Shown here one piece after another: positions 1 to 7,866 of a stretch of 64,000 nucleotides of DNA; the stretch's first letter is position 1; every line of letters starts with the position of its first letter. The translations under genes and the position numbers were made by a program. A model generated the notes under the pieces. The model saw only the letters and a program-made list of their open reading frames with translations. It was not told the origin of the DNA and did not search any database. Source of the stretch: Pseudomonas linyingensis (GTDB lineage: Bacteria > Pseudomonadota > Gammaproteobacteria > Pseudomonadales > Pseudomonadaceae); contig NZ_FNZE01000013.1 in the NCBI RefSeq assembly GCF_900109175.1, forward strand, positions 69,094 to 133,093, in the 5' to 3' direction.

Positions 1-80
1 CTACAGCGCGCATCGTTGAACAGCCGACGTCACTGAAGATTCTTGTACGCATAAAAACAATGAGCTGAACGAGGTTTACC

Positions 81-1106
81 ATGACGAAGATGAAAGTCCT
101 TGCTGTAAAAGTCGCCATGCTGGCTTTTGCAGTCTCTGCGCATGCTGCAGAAACGCACACCATCAGGTTTTCCCATTTCCTGTCCTCGAACTCATTCCAG
201 CAGAAGAAGATCTTTGAGCCGTGGTGCGAGAAGATCAGCAAAGAGTCCGAAGGTCGTCTGCAGTGCCAGATTTATCCCTCGATGCTGCTAGGGGGTACCC
301 CTGCCAAGCAGGCCGACATGGTGCGTAATGGCGTCGCTGATATCGTGTGGACAGCCCCCTCATTCTCAGCTGGAAAGTTCCCTCGGATCGAAGCTGTCGA
401 ACAAGCATTCTTGCTCCCCTATGGCTCCAGGAAAAGTAACCAGATCATCTGGAACTTCTATCAGCAGTACGCCGCAGACGACTTCAAGGGATACAAGGTC
501 CTGGCGCTGCATGGTGATGGCGGTATGAGTTTCCATACACGCAACAAGCCGGTCCGAACCATTGAAGACCTTTCAGGGATGCGAGTGAGGACGTCCAGCC
601 GTGCGTCGTCAGCCGTTGTGGACCAGCTCGGTGCAGTGCCTGTAACCATGCCGCCGCCGCAGATGACTGAAGCACTGTCGAAGGGGGTCATCGATGGCGT
701 GCTGTTTAGCTGGGCCAACATCCGCGACGTCAAGGTCGATGAGGTGACGGATTACCACAGTGACAACACGGCAGGCTATTTGGCCCCGTCCCAGACTGTG
801 CTCGGCATGCTTATGAGTCAGAAAACCTATACGAAGTTGCCGGATGATCTGAAAGCGGTCATTGACCGCAACAGTGGTCAGGCACTAGTCGACATGATCT
901 CCGGGGTGTGGGAGCAGGCGCTGGTCGATGCGCACGCTGCAATGCCTGCCGATAAGGTGGTCAAGATCGAGGAAAGTGAATATCAGCGTATCCAGGATGC
1001 AGCCGTACCTGCACGGCAGCAGTGGGTCACTGACGTCAGCGAGAAAGGTATCGATGGGGATTCACTAATCGAAGGAATCCGGCGTATATCCAGTGAAGTG
1101 AGGTAA
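81..1106 (+). CDS. TRAP transporter substrate-binding protein (DctP family)
   Basis: A 341-residue periplasmic solute receptor of tripartite ATP-independent (TRAP) transporters, which bind organic acids and hand them to a DctQM membrane pair. It starts with a Lys-containing n-region, a hydrophobic core and a likely signal-peptidase site after VSAHA. The family's secretion-independent features follow: an early HTIRFSHF strand, a LGGTPAKQADMVRNGVADI segment and the conserved SMRVRTSSR-like region (here GMRVRTSSR) whose Arg contacts the ligand carboxylate in DctP proteins. Length matches the family (about 320-345). No dctQ or dctM follows; downstream is a terminator and an IclR gene. The membrane subunits are either to the left of the window or absent (orphan receptor). 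The ligand cannot be read from the sequence. Confidence 0.9.
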   Translation: MTKMKVLAVKVAMLAFAVSAHAAETHTIRFSHFLSSNSFQQKKIFEPWCEKISKESEGRLQCQIYPSMLLGGTPAKQADMVRNGVADIVWTAPSFSAGKFPRIEAVEQAFLLPYGSRKSNQIIWNFYQQYAADDFKGYKVLALHGDGGMSFHTRNKPVRTIEDLSGMRVRTSSRASSAVVDQLGAVPVTMPPPQMTEALSKGVIDGVLFSWANIRDVKVDEVTDYHSDNTAGYLAPSQTVLGMLMSQKTYTKLPDDLKAVIDRNSGQALVDMISGVWEQALVDAHAAMPADKVVKIEESEYQRIQDAAVPARQQWVTDVSEKGIDGDSLIEGIRRISSEVR

Positions 1107-1148
1107 CCCCCAGCGGAGTCGCCTTCCTTCACAGCGAGATATGACGGC

Positions 1149-1174
1149 AACGCGGCCTTCTGGCTGCGTTTTTT
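1149..1174 (+). terminator. Rho-independent terminator after the TRAP receptor gene
   Basis: A 9-bp stem (AACGCGGCC pairing with GGCTGCGTT, one G-U wobble) closes a TTCT loop and runs straight into a T tract at 1169-1174. It lies about 40 bases past the stop codon of the TRAP gene and in front of the IclR promoter, so the two genes are separate units. Confidence 0.8.
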
Positions 1175-1185
1175 GTTGGACCTGT

Positions 1186-1217
1186 ATTGCATGGCGCAAT
1201 GTCATTACGTATTGCGC
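1186..1217. promoter_or_regulatory. Candidate IclR-type operator, three ATTGC/GCAAT half-sites
   Basis: Two nested inverted repeats share the middle half-site: ATTGC-N5-GCAAT at 1186-1200, and GCGCAAT at 1194-1200 with ATTGCGC at 1211-1217, N10 apart. They lie 66-97 bases before the IclR start at 1283, where an autoregulatory operator is expected. A related TTGC-N5-GCAA lies upstream of maiA (6872-6884). Binding is inferred only. Confidence 0.5.
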
Positions 1218-1282
1218 TACTTGCGTGCCGGGACGTGTCAAGCGCTAGAATTCGTCATTCAACGCTACGAGCAGGAAGGACC

Positions 1283-2068
1283 ATGACAAGCGAAACCGAG
1301 CGCCCGGCTGCGCCGCGGCGCCAGAAGGTGCAGTCCGCCGAGGTCGGCACCGACATCCTCAAGGGCCTCGCCGAACTGGCGCCGGCCACCTCGCTGTCGC
1401 GCCTGGCCGAACACGTCGGCATGCCGGCGAGCAAGGTGCACCGCTACCTGCAGGCGCTGATCGCCAGCGGCTTCGCCGAGCAGGACGAGACCACCGGCCA
1501 CTACGCCCTGGGCCGCGAGGCGCTGTTCGTCGGCCTGGCCGCCATCGGCCGCCTGGACGTGACCAAGGTGGCGCTGCCGCGCCTGGTCGAGCTGCGCGAT
1601 GCGCTCAACGAGACCTGCTTCCTCGCCGTATGGGGCAACAAGGGGCCGACCGTGGTGCACGTCGAGCAGGCGGTGCGCGCGGTGACCGTGGTGACCCAGG
1701 TGGGCTCGGTGCTGCCGCTGCTCGGCTCGTCCACCGGCCTGGTGTTCGACGCCTTCCTGCCGGCAGTGGAGAGCGTCGGGCTGCAGTCCCAGGCGCTGGC
1801 CGAGCCCGGCGCACCGAGCACCGCCGAGCTGGAGGCGCTGCGTGCGCAGATCCGCGCCCGCGGCCTGCACCACGTGCACGGGCTGCTGATGTCGGGAGTG
1901 AACGCCCTGTCGGCACCGCTGTTCGCGGCGGGCGGGAAGCTGGTCGGAGTGATCACCGTGGTCGGCACCGCGCCAGGCTTCGCCGCTGATCCGCAGGGAG
2001 CGCAGGCGGAGCGGCTGCTGGTGGTGGCTCGGGAGATCAGTGCGCGGATGGGCGGGCACTCGTCCTGA
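1283..2068 (+). CDS. IclR family transcriptional regulator
   Basis: A 261-residue DNA-binding regulator with an N-terminal winged helix (about residues 18-75, with SLSRLAEHVGMPASKVHRYL as the helix-turn-helix core) and a C-terminal IclR effector-binding domain (about 90-255, ending in the typical VGVITVVGTAPGF strand). An upstream in-frame ATG at 1187 exists, but the ATG at 1283 has a good AGGAAGG ribosome site 5 bases before it and gives the usual family length, so 1283 was chosen. The 3' half is duplicated and decayed at 4481-4845, on the other side of the chromate genes. The tyrosine-catabolism genes hpd and maiA lie just beyond that remnant, and a shared inverted-repeat motif suggests, but does not prove, that this protein controls them. 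Confidence 0.88.
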   Translation: MTSETERPAAPRRQKVQSAEVGTDILKGLAELAPATSLSRLAEHVGMPASKVHRYLQALIASGFAEQDETTGHYALGREALFVGLAAIGRLDVTKVALPRLVELRDALNETCFLAVWGNKGPTVVHVEQAVRAVTVVTQVGSVLPLLGSSTGLVFDAFLPAVESVGLQSQALAEPGAPSTAELEALRAQIRARGLHHVHGLLMSGVNALSAPLFAAGGKLVGVITVVGTAPGFAADPQGAQAERLLVVAREISARMGGHSS

Positions 2069-2136
2069 GAGCGGAGCTGGCGGCTACCACCGTGAGCTGC
2101 CAGCTGGAGGAACAATGGGCAGCGGCTCGATCCGGT

Positions 2137-3387
2137 TCAGCCTTGGCTCTGAAACAGCAGCCACCCGGTCACTGCCGCCGCGAGGATCACGATGACGACA
2201 TTGAGCTTGTTCTTCCAGATATAAAGGAATGCCAAGGCGGCGGCGAAAATCGACAGGCCCTCCGTCAGCGATGGAACACGTTCAGCAGTCACCTGTGCCA
2301 AGTCGATGGTGGTGGCGCCAATCAGGCCGACTACCCCGGCCGCCACACCGTCGAAAAAGGCGTGCAGTCGCTTGTTCTCCACAATCGCCTCCAGGCGGTC
2401 GTAGAAGATCAGCGAGAACGCGAAGGCCGGCAGAAAGACGCCAACTGTCATGGCCACCGCACCGACCGGACCACCTGCCACATAGCCGACGAAGGTGGCG
2501 AAGATGATGAGTGGCGCCGGAAGCACGCCGGAAAGCGCCAGGCCGTCCAGAAACTGCCCATCCGTCATCCACCCGCGCCCGACAGAGTCGTTGCGAACGA
2601 ACGGAATCGCCGTGTAGGCACCGCCGAAGGTTAGCAAGCCAGCCTTCAGGCCGGACACGAAGATGAGCAGCACGGAGGCCTGGCTTTGCACGAGCGTTTC
2701 CACCAGCTTCGTGGCCGGCGCAGCCCAGAAAGCCACGGCCGTGGCCAGCGCCACCGCCGCCAGTGTCATCAAGAGCGCCAGGGCGTGACGATTCAGCACG
2801 AGCAGGGCGTACACCAGGCCGCCGGCCGGCAGGGTGATCCAGAAGTCGACACCGCCCATGGCGGCCAGCGCGCAAACGATGGCGATGGCCCACAGCCAGC
2901 GATCGAGCAGGATGTGCTCGCCGATACGGTGCACGGCGCGCACGATCAGGGCGATCACGGCCGTCTGCACGCCAAGGAACGCCGCGCCCAGCGTGGTACC
3001 CACGATGTCGATCTGAAAGTACAACCAGGATAGCGCGAACATCAGCAGGAAGCCGGGAAGCATGAATCCGAGTCCCGCCAGCACGCCACCCAGCCGCCCC
3101 TTGGCGCGGATGCCCAAATGAACGCATATTTCGTGCGCCTCGGGACCGGGTAGCACCTGCATCACGGCCAGCAGCTTGTTGAAGCGTTTGCTGGAGATCC
3201 AGCGCTCCTCGTCCACTAGCTCGCGGCGCAACATGCCGATCTGAGCCACAGGTCCGCCCCATGCGAGCAAGCCGAACTTGAGAAAGCGCACGAAGAGCTG
3301 CAGGTAGCTCATGGGGGGAGGGGGCAGATCACTCGGGGTCTCCGTGGCCGCGCTCGGGCGATACGAGGCTTCATCCGGGGCATTCAA
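2137..3387 (-). CDS. chrA: Chromate efflux transporter ChrA (CHR family)
   Basis: A 416-residue inner-membrane CHR transporter that exports chromate. It is a long-form (two-domain) ChrA: two homologous halves, each with the family core (FGLLAWGGPVAQIGML then VLPGPEAHEICVHLG in the N half; GLLTFGGAYTAIPFVRND and SGVLPAPLIIFATFVG in the C half) and about ten hydrophobic segments. The start is taken as TTG at 3387: a GCAAAGGAG site lies 7 bases upstream, and the TTG overlaps the TGA of chrB as TTGA, implying translational coupling. A later ATG at 3312 has no ribosome site. The gene is the second of a chrB-chrA operon. Confidence 0.9.
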   Translation of the reverse strand: MNAPDEASYRPSAATETPSDLPPPPMSYLQLFVRFLKFGLLAWGGPVAQIGMLRRELVDEERWISSKRFNKLLAVMQVLPGPEAHEICVHLGIRAKGRLGGVLAGLGFMLPGFLLMFALSWLYFQIDIVGTTLGAAFLGVQTAVIALIVRAVHRIGEHILLDRWLWAIAIVCALAAMGGVDFWITLPAGGLVYALLVLNRHALALLMTLAAVALATAVAFWAAPATKLVETLVQSQASVLLIFVSGLKAGLLTFGGAYTAIPFVRNDSVGRGWMTDGQFLDGLALSGVLPAPLIIFATFVGYVAGGPVGAVAMTVGVFLPAFAFSLIFYDRLEAIVENKRLHAFFDGVAAGVVGLIGATTIDLAQVTAERVPSLTEGLSIFAAALAFLYIWKNKLNVVIVILAAAVTGWLLFQSQG

Positions 3388-4319
3388 GGTTCTTCTCCTT
3401 TGCGGAAGTTGGCCAACAAGCCGTCGAATATGGCCGAAGCCGCGTCCAGCAGCAGGTCGTCCTGGGTAATGTTTTCGCGCATCCCGGCCAGCACGCTTTC
3501 GATGCCGGCGGCCTCGGGCGGCTGCACGCCGCCGACGTCGAGGTAGTGCACCAGGAGACCGATCCGCTTGATGGCGGGTTGATCCAGCCCGAAGCTCTCG
3601 ACCAGCGCCTCGAAGGTGACGCGGCCGCCGACATGGCTGAACGTCGCGCCGTCGAAGTCGAAACCGATGGCGTCCACTGGGCAGTCGCAGGGCTGTTCCA
3701 GCCACAGGAAACAGGCGCGACGGTCGATGAAGCGCCGGATCAGCCAGGCGCTGGCCAGGCGATCCACCCACGGACGCTGCCGCGTCGCCCATGTGCGGCC
3801 TTGGTAATCGGCCCGTTGCAGGCGGGTTATCGTGCCGTCGGTCGCATGCGGTTCGTCCGGCGACAGGGCGCGTGCGCAGGCGAGTTCCAGTTCGCGCAAT
3901 GCACCATCGGCCTGGCGTTGCGCCTCGCCAGGCAAGAAGTCGATCTCGACCAGGGCGGCGAAGGACTTGCGTAGCTTGCGCGTGTGCTTGAGTGCATCCT
4001 GGACCGTGTCGGCTGTCAGCGTTTCCCTCGCTTGGCCCACCTCGGCCAGCAAGGTTGCATAGTCTTCGCTGCGGTCGAACAAGGCCGCGAATTTCGCGTC
4101 ATCGTCCGTTTCGACGTGCAGGACATGGGCCGTACCGCCAGCTTCGTTGACGTGGGCCGCCAGTGTGTTCAGCGTGGCTCGGCAGTCGTCGCGCGCCGGC
4201 ATCAAATAGACGCCATCGCGCAGCACGGCTGCGCCGGAGGCCTTCAACGCGCGCCAGGCCCGTTGGCGGGCGGTAGCGTTCTCGGTGGGCAGGGACAGAA
4301 TGAGAGCGGCCAGCTTCAT
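3384..4319 (-). CDS. chrB: Chromate resistance protein ChrB
   Basis: A 311-residue ChrB, which in characterised chromate operons acts as a chromate-responsive regulator and supports resistance. The N-terminal part (SLPTENATARQRAWRALKA, then GAAVLRDGVYLMPARDD) matches the ChrB N-terminal domain. The C-terminal part (TWATRQRPWVDRLASAWLIR, CLFLWLE-like FLWLEQP, and the VHYLDVGGVQPPEAAGIE end) matches the ChrB C-terminal domain. It is the first gene of the operon and overlaps chrA by TTGA. No good Shine-Dalgarno precedes the ATG; instead a 36-bp palindromic element starts 2 bases upstream, so translation may be leaderless or weak. Confidence 0.88.
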   Translation of the reverse strand: MKLAALILSLPTENATARQRAWRALKASGAAVLRDGVYLMPARDDCRATLNTLAAHVNEAGGTAHVLHVETDDDAKFAALFDRSEDYATLLAEVGQARETLTADTVQDALKHTRKLRKSFAALVEIDFLPGEAQRQADGALRELELACARALSPDEPHATDGTITRLQRADYQGRTWATRQRPWVDRLASAWLIRRFIDRRACFLWLEQPCDCPVDAIGFDFDGATFSHVGGRVTFEALVESFGLDQPAIKRIGLLVHYLDVGGVQPPEAAGIESVLAGMRENITQDDLLLDAASAIFDGLLANFRKGEEP

Positions 4320-4320
4320 A

Positions 4321-4356
4321 TGTAGAGTTTGCTACTGATCAGATTCGATCTCTACA
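4321..4356. promoter_or_regulatory. Nested palindrome upstream of chrB, candidate ChrB operator
   Basis: TGTAGAG at 4321-4327 and CTCTACA at 4350-4356 form a perfect 7-bp inverted repeat. The palindrome CTGATCAG at 4335-4342 sits on exactly the same centre (4338.5). The element begins 2 bases before the chrB ATG, so a bound repressor would block chrBA expression. That ChrB binds it is inference. Confidence 0.5.
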
Positions 4357-4480
4357 TGGTCTTTGAAGGCACAATGCTGTGCAAGCGTTCACTTGGGCAA
4401 GCGCAATTCAGGTGCTGCTCGACGACGACACGCCGACATCTGCGCACGCAGCTTTCGCCGGCCGCGGCTGCTGCGTACCG

Positions 4481-4845
4481 GGGTGGCCTGCGACCTGTCC
4501 TGGCTGCTGCCGCTACTCGGCTTGTCCATCGGCCTGGTGTTCGATGCCTTTCTGCCCGCCATAGAGAGCGCGGCGCTGCAGGCCCAGGCGTTGCTTGAGC
4601 CGGGCGCACCGAGTGCTGCCGAACTGCAGGCGCTGCACGCGCAGATCCGCGCGCGGCCTGCACCACGTGCACGGGTTGTTGATGGCGGGGGTGAACGCGC
4701 TGTCGGCACCGCTGTTCGCGGCGGGCGGGAAGCTGGCCGGAGTGATCACCGTGGTCGGCACCGCGCCAGGCTTCGCCGCTGATTCGCAGGTAGCGCAGGC
4801 CGAGCGGCGAGATAAGTGCGCGGATGGGCGGGCATGCGCCGCAGT
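4481..4845 (+). pseudogene. Decayed duplicate of the IclR gene 3' half
   Basis: This stretch is clearly similar to about 1696-2060 of the intact IclR gene (for example LLGLSIGLVFDAFLPA versus LLGSSTGLVFDAFLPA, then HHVHGLLMAGVNALSAPLF). It lacks the whole DNA-binding domain. A 2-base loss near 4657 (ATCCGCGCGCGGCC versus ATCCGCGCCCGCGGCC) shifts the frame, and a deletion of about 17 bases removes the LLVVA segment near 4806. It has no start of its own and no ribosome site. With the intact copy it flanks the chromate module, so the locus was rearranged by duplication or by insertion and repair. Confidence 0.85.
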
Positions 4846-4861
4846 AGCGCGAGCCACAAAG

Positions 4862-4908
4862 AAAAACGGCAACCCGGACTAAAAGCTGCCAGGCCGTCCG
4901 GGTTGCCG
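4862..4908 (-). terminator. Rho-independent terminator for hpd
   Basis: CGGCAACCCGGAC (4867-4879) pairs perfectly with GTCCGGGTTGCCG (4896-4908); on the minus strand the stem is followed by TTTTTCTTT. It lies about 80 bases past the hpd stop. A second GC-rich hairpin (CCTCTCCCG/CGGGAGAGG, 4953-4974) lies between them but has no T tract. Confidence 0.8.
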
Positions 4909-4986
4909 TGGGAGAAACCTGGGGGCGCCGTGAAAAGCCCTTTCCCCCGAAGCCTCTCCCGCGGACGGGAGAGGTAAAGCCGCTGT

Positions 4987-6063
4987 TTACTCGGCGGTCA
5001 GTACGCCGCGGCGTACCTGATCCCTTTCAATAGACTCGAACAGCGCCTTGAAGTTGCCTTCGCCGAAGCCGCTGTCGCCCTTGCGCTGGATGAACTCGAA
5101 GAACACCGGACCCATCAGGGTTTCCGAGAAGATCTGCAGCAGCAGGCGCTGCTCGCCGCCCTCGGAGGTGCCGTCGAGGAGGATGCCGCGCGACTGCAGC
5201 TCGTTCACCGGCTCGCCGTGGCCGGGCAGGCGGTTTTCCAGCATCTCGTAGTAGGTGGCCGGCGGCGCGGTCATGAAGCGCATGCCCAGTTCCTTGAGCG
5301 CGTCCCACGTCTTGATCAGGTCGTCGGTGAGGAAGGCCACGTGCTGGATGCCCTCGCCGTTGAACTGCATGAGGAATTCCTCGATCTGCCCGGCGCCCTT
5401 TGAGGATTCCTCGTTGAGCGGGATGCGGATCATGCCGTCCGGCGCGGTCATCGCCTTGGAGGTCAGGCCGGTGTACTCGCCCTTGATGTCGAAGTAGCGG
5501 ATCTCGCGGAAGTTGAACAGCTTCTCGTAGAAGTCCGCCCAGTAGGCCATGCGCCCGCGGTAGACGTTGTGGGTCAGGTGGTCGATCAGCTTGAGGCCGG
5601 CACCCTGCGGATGACGGTAGACACCCTCGATGAATTCGAAGTCGATGTCGTAGATCGAGCTGCCCTCGCCGAAGCGGTCGATCAGGTAGATCGGCGCGCC
5701 GCCGATGCCCTTGATCGCCGGCAGGCGCAGTTCCATCGGCCCGGTGGGGATGTCGATCGGCTGGGCGCCCAGCTCCAGGGCGCGGGCGTAGGCCTGGTGG
5801 GCGTTCTTCACCCGGAAGGCCATGCCGCAGGCCGACGGGCCGTGCTCGGCGGCGAAGTAGGCGGCGAGGCTCTTCGGCTCCTTGTTGAGGATCAGGTTGA
5901 TGTCGCCCTGACGGTACAGGTCGACGTCCTTGGAGCGGTGGGTGGCGACCTTGGTGAAGCCCATCATGGCGAAGATGGGTTCCAGGGTGTTCGGCGTCGG
6001 GGCGGCGAATTCGATGAACTCGAAGCCCATCAGGCCCATCGGGTTTTCAAACAGATCGGTCAT
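4987..6063 (-). CDS. hpd: 4-hydroxyphenylpyruvate dioxygenase
   Basis: A 358-residue non-haem Fe(II) dioxygenase that converts 4-hydroxyphenylpyruvate to homogentisate in tyrosine and phenylalanine breakdown. The three iron ligands of the Pseudomonas enzyme are all present: His162 (in [10 protein letters not shown]), His241 (in [13 protein letters not shown]) and Glu323 (in [13 protein letters not shown]). The family C-terminal gate helix is present ([16 protein letters not shown]). Length is the same as typical Pseudomonas HPPD. It lies 147 bases downstream of maiA on the same strand, so the two are probably co-transcribed; the other homogentisate genes (hmgA, fahA) are not in the window. 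Confidence 0.97.
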   Translation of the reverse strand: MTDLFENPMGLMGFEFIEFAAPTPNTLEPIFAMMGFTKVATHRSKDVDLYRQGDINLILNKEPKSLAAYFAAEHGPSACGMAFRVKNAHQAYARALELGAQPIDIPTGPMELRLPAIKGIGGAPIYLIDRFGEGSSIYDIDFEFIEGVYRHPQGAGLKLIDHLTHNVYRGRMAYWADFYEKLFNFREIRYFDIKGEYTGLTSKAMTAPDGMIRIPLNEESSKGAGQIEEFLMQFNGEGIQHVAFLTDDLIKTWDALKELGMRFMTAPPATYYEMLENRLPGHGEPVNELQSRGILLDGTSEGGEQRLLLQIFSETLMGPVFFEFIQRKGDSGFGEGNFKALFESIERDQVRRGVLTAE

Positions 6064-6210
6064 CTCGGTGTCTCGCTTGAATCTTGTTGTTTAGAGGTTT
6101 AGCAGTTCAGCGGGAGAACGTCCGAGGCGGCGGCGCGCAGGACAGTCCGCGCACGCTGCGGGCGAGGAAGTCGCCCATGAGCAGTTGAAGGCCGAGGATT
6201 CTCATGGGCG

Positions 6211-6843
6211 TCAGGCCGGCTTGTCGGCCTGGGCATCCGGATGGGCCTGGAGGAAGGCCGGGTGTTCGAGGGCCAGGCGCTCGACGCGGGCGATGCGCGG
6301 GTAGGGTGCCAGGTCGACGTTGAAGCGGCGCGCGGCGTACAGCTGCGGCAGCAGGTAGACGTCGGCCAGGCCCGGCTCGCCGAAGCAGAAGCCTTGGTCG
6401 CCGATCAGCGCCTCGACCGCGCGCAGGCCTTCGCCGATCCAGTGGCCGATCCACTGCTGCACCTGCTCTTCGTCCAGCCCCAGGCCGCGCAGGCGGTTGA
6501 GCACCGCGGCGTTGTGCAGCGGGTGGACGTCGCAGCCGATCAGCGCCGCCACGCCGCGCTGACGGGCGCGCTCGAGCGGATCGGTCGGCAGCAGCGCCGG
6601 CTGCGGGTAGCGCTCCTCGAGGTATTCGATGATCGCCGGTGACTGGATCAGCAGGGCGCCGTCGTCGGTGCGCAGGGCGGGCACCCGGCCCTGCGGGTTG
6701 AGCGCACGGTAGGCCGGCTGATGGTGCTCGCCGCCGTCGGCGATCAGGTTCACAGGGATGTGGCGGGCTTGCAGTCCCTTCAGGGCCAGGGCGATGCGTA
6801 CCCGGTAGGAGGAGGTGGAGCGGTAGTAGGTGTACAGATCCAT
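6211..6843 (-). CDS. maiA: Maleylacetoacetate isomerase (zeta-class GST)
   Basis: A 210-residue zeta-class glutathione transferase that isomerises 4-maleylacetoacetate to fumarylacetoacetate using glutathione, two steps below hpd in tyrosine catabolism. The thioredoxin-like N domain begins MDLYTYYRSTSSYRVRIAL; the SSSxRVR-type motif (here STSSYRVR) carries the catalytic Ser of zeta GSTs. The glutathione-site segments NPQGRVPAL and QSPAIIEYLEE follow. The all-helical C domain has the usual GCDVHPLHN and GLADVYLLPQ segments. A TTGC-N5-GCAA motif lies 29 bases upstream of the start. It is the first gene of a probable maiA-hpd unit. Confidence 0.95.
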   Translation of the reverse strand: MDLYTYYRSTSSYRVRIALALKGLQARHIPVNLIADGGEHHQPAYRALNPQGRVPALRTDDGALLIQSPAIIEYLEERYPQPALLPTDPLERARQRGVAALIGCDVHPLHNAAVLNRLRGLGLDEEQVQQWIGHWIGEGLRAVEALIGDQGFCFGEPGLADVYLLPQLYAARRFNVDLAPYPRIARVERLALEHPAFLQAHPDAQADKPA

Positions 6844-6871
6844 GGGCGCATGCTCGCTGGCTTATTGTGTT

Positions 6872-6884
6872 TTGCGTAATGCAA
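6872..6884. promoter_or_regulatory. TTGC-N5-GCAA motif upstream of maiA
   Basis: TTGCGTAATGCAA is a 4-bp-arm inverted repeat in an AT-rich stretch directly upstream of the maiA start. It has the same arm sequence and spacing as the ATTGC-N5-GCAAT element before the IclR gene (1186-1200). Its role as an IclR operator is inferred. Confidence 0.4.
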
Positions 6885-7041
6885 TTATGATTTGAGGAAT
6901 TTGCGGGTTCTGCTCGCCGCTGTCAAGGGCACCGTAAAGCGGTCTACCATATGATCCCGTCTAGCCCGCGAAGGCCGGGCGAGCGCGTGCTCTTTACCAA
7001 GCGCGCAACGACAACTGGCAACCCCGATAGCGGAGATCGAC

Positions 7042-7512
7042 GTGAATCCCAACGACCAGCAACCCATGATGGACGATGTCTGGGTACAGATGTGCAAAGC
7101 CGACGGTCTTGACCCGGCCAAGCGCCTTGCCGCCCGCCAGGCCATCCTCAACCACGGCGACGCGCAGGACTGCACCGTCTACCGACCGGACGAAAACGAC
7201 CCGGACGCCGAGGAAGAAGACCTGGGCGATGCCCGTATCCTGTTTAGCGGGCCGTTCCAGGCTCCGGCAGACTGGGACGAGGAGGAGCTTGCCGAGTTCT
7301 TCGGCGATGACGACCCAGAGCTGTTCGTGACCGCCTTCATCGAGTGCGAAGCCAAGCCGGCGTCGCCTGGTTTCTTCGTGCCTGACGTCGGCGACTATGT
7401 GGCGGTCATGGCAGGGGCGGGTGAAGTGCAGATGTTCTATGTATGCGACTACAGCGAGGACGACAACGGTCTGCAGTGCATCCTCATTCGCGACGACCAG
7501 CCGCTCGACTGA
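7042..7512 (+). CDS. Acidic hypothetical protein
   Basis: A 156-residue soluble protein that I do not recognise. It is strikingly acidic (runs such as DPDAEEEDLGDA and DEEELAEFFGDDDPE) with few Lys/Arg, has no signal peptide or membrane segment, and ends in a short acidic tail. The GTG start at 7042 is supported by GGAG 6 bases upstream. It stands alone: divergent from maiA and followed by a GC-rich hairpin and a non-coding stretch. Codon use fits the host backbone, so it is probably a conserved housekeeping or accessory protein rather than a recent import. No function is assigned. Confidence 0.75.
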   Translation: MNPNDQQPMMDDVWVQMCKADGLDPAKRLAARQAILNHGDAQDCTVYRPDENDPDAEEEDLGDARILFSGPFQAPADWDEEELAEFFGDDDPELFVTAFIECEAKPASPGFFVPDVGDYVAVMAGAGEVQMFYVCDYSEDDNGLQCILIRDDQPLD

Positions 7513-7866
7513 GCCTGCGGCGCGGCAGGCGAGTGCCTGCCGCAACCCTGTCGGGACATCCCTGCGTCAGGTTCCCAGCGCCGCGCCACCCGTGCGGTGT
7601 CCGATGACATGGGCTACCTCCCGTTCCGCGATGGCCGTTCGGCCGTTCAGTGCCCAAGCATAGTCGCGGTGCCATAGTTCCGGAGCCATAAGCATGCGAC
7701 GACGGTTGCAACCGCTTCGGAATGAGGCGGGAGTCCGCAGGGGAACGAGCGCAGCGAAAGGCAGTCGAACGGGCGCGCCGGAGCACCTCAGGGATCATGT
7801 GGAACGCAAGCATGTCGAGGAGCACTGGCGGGAAGCACACCGAGACCAGGACGACCGCTAACCGAC
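7513..7866 (+). other. Non-coding interval with a GC-rich hairpin
   Basis: GCGGCAGGC (7522-7530) pairs perfectly with GCCTGCCGC (7535-7543) just after the stop of the acidic protein gene. No T tract follows, so it is at best a weak terminator or mRNA-stabilising stem. I see no convincing gene in the rest of the interval; the minus-strand frame across it is Arg/Ser-rich and looks like a non-coding reading of GC-rich DNA. Confidence 0.5.

Noticed and set aside
6104-6205. 32-codon minus-strand frame between maiA and hpd
   Set aside because: Too short and Pro/Arg-rich; no supporting site.
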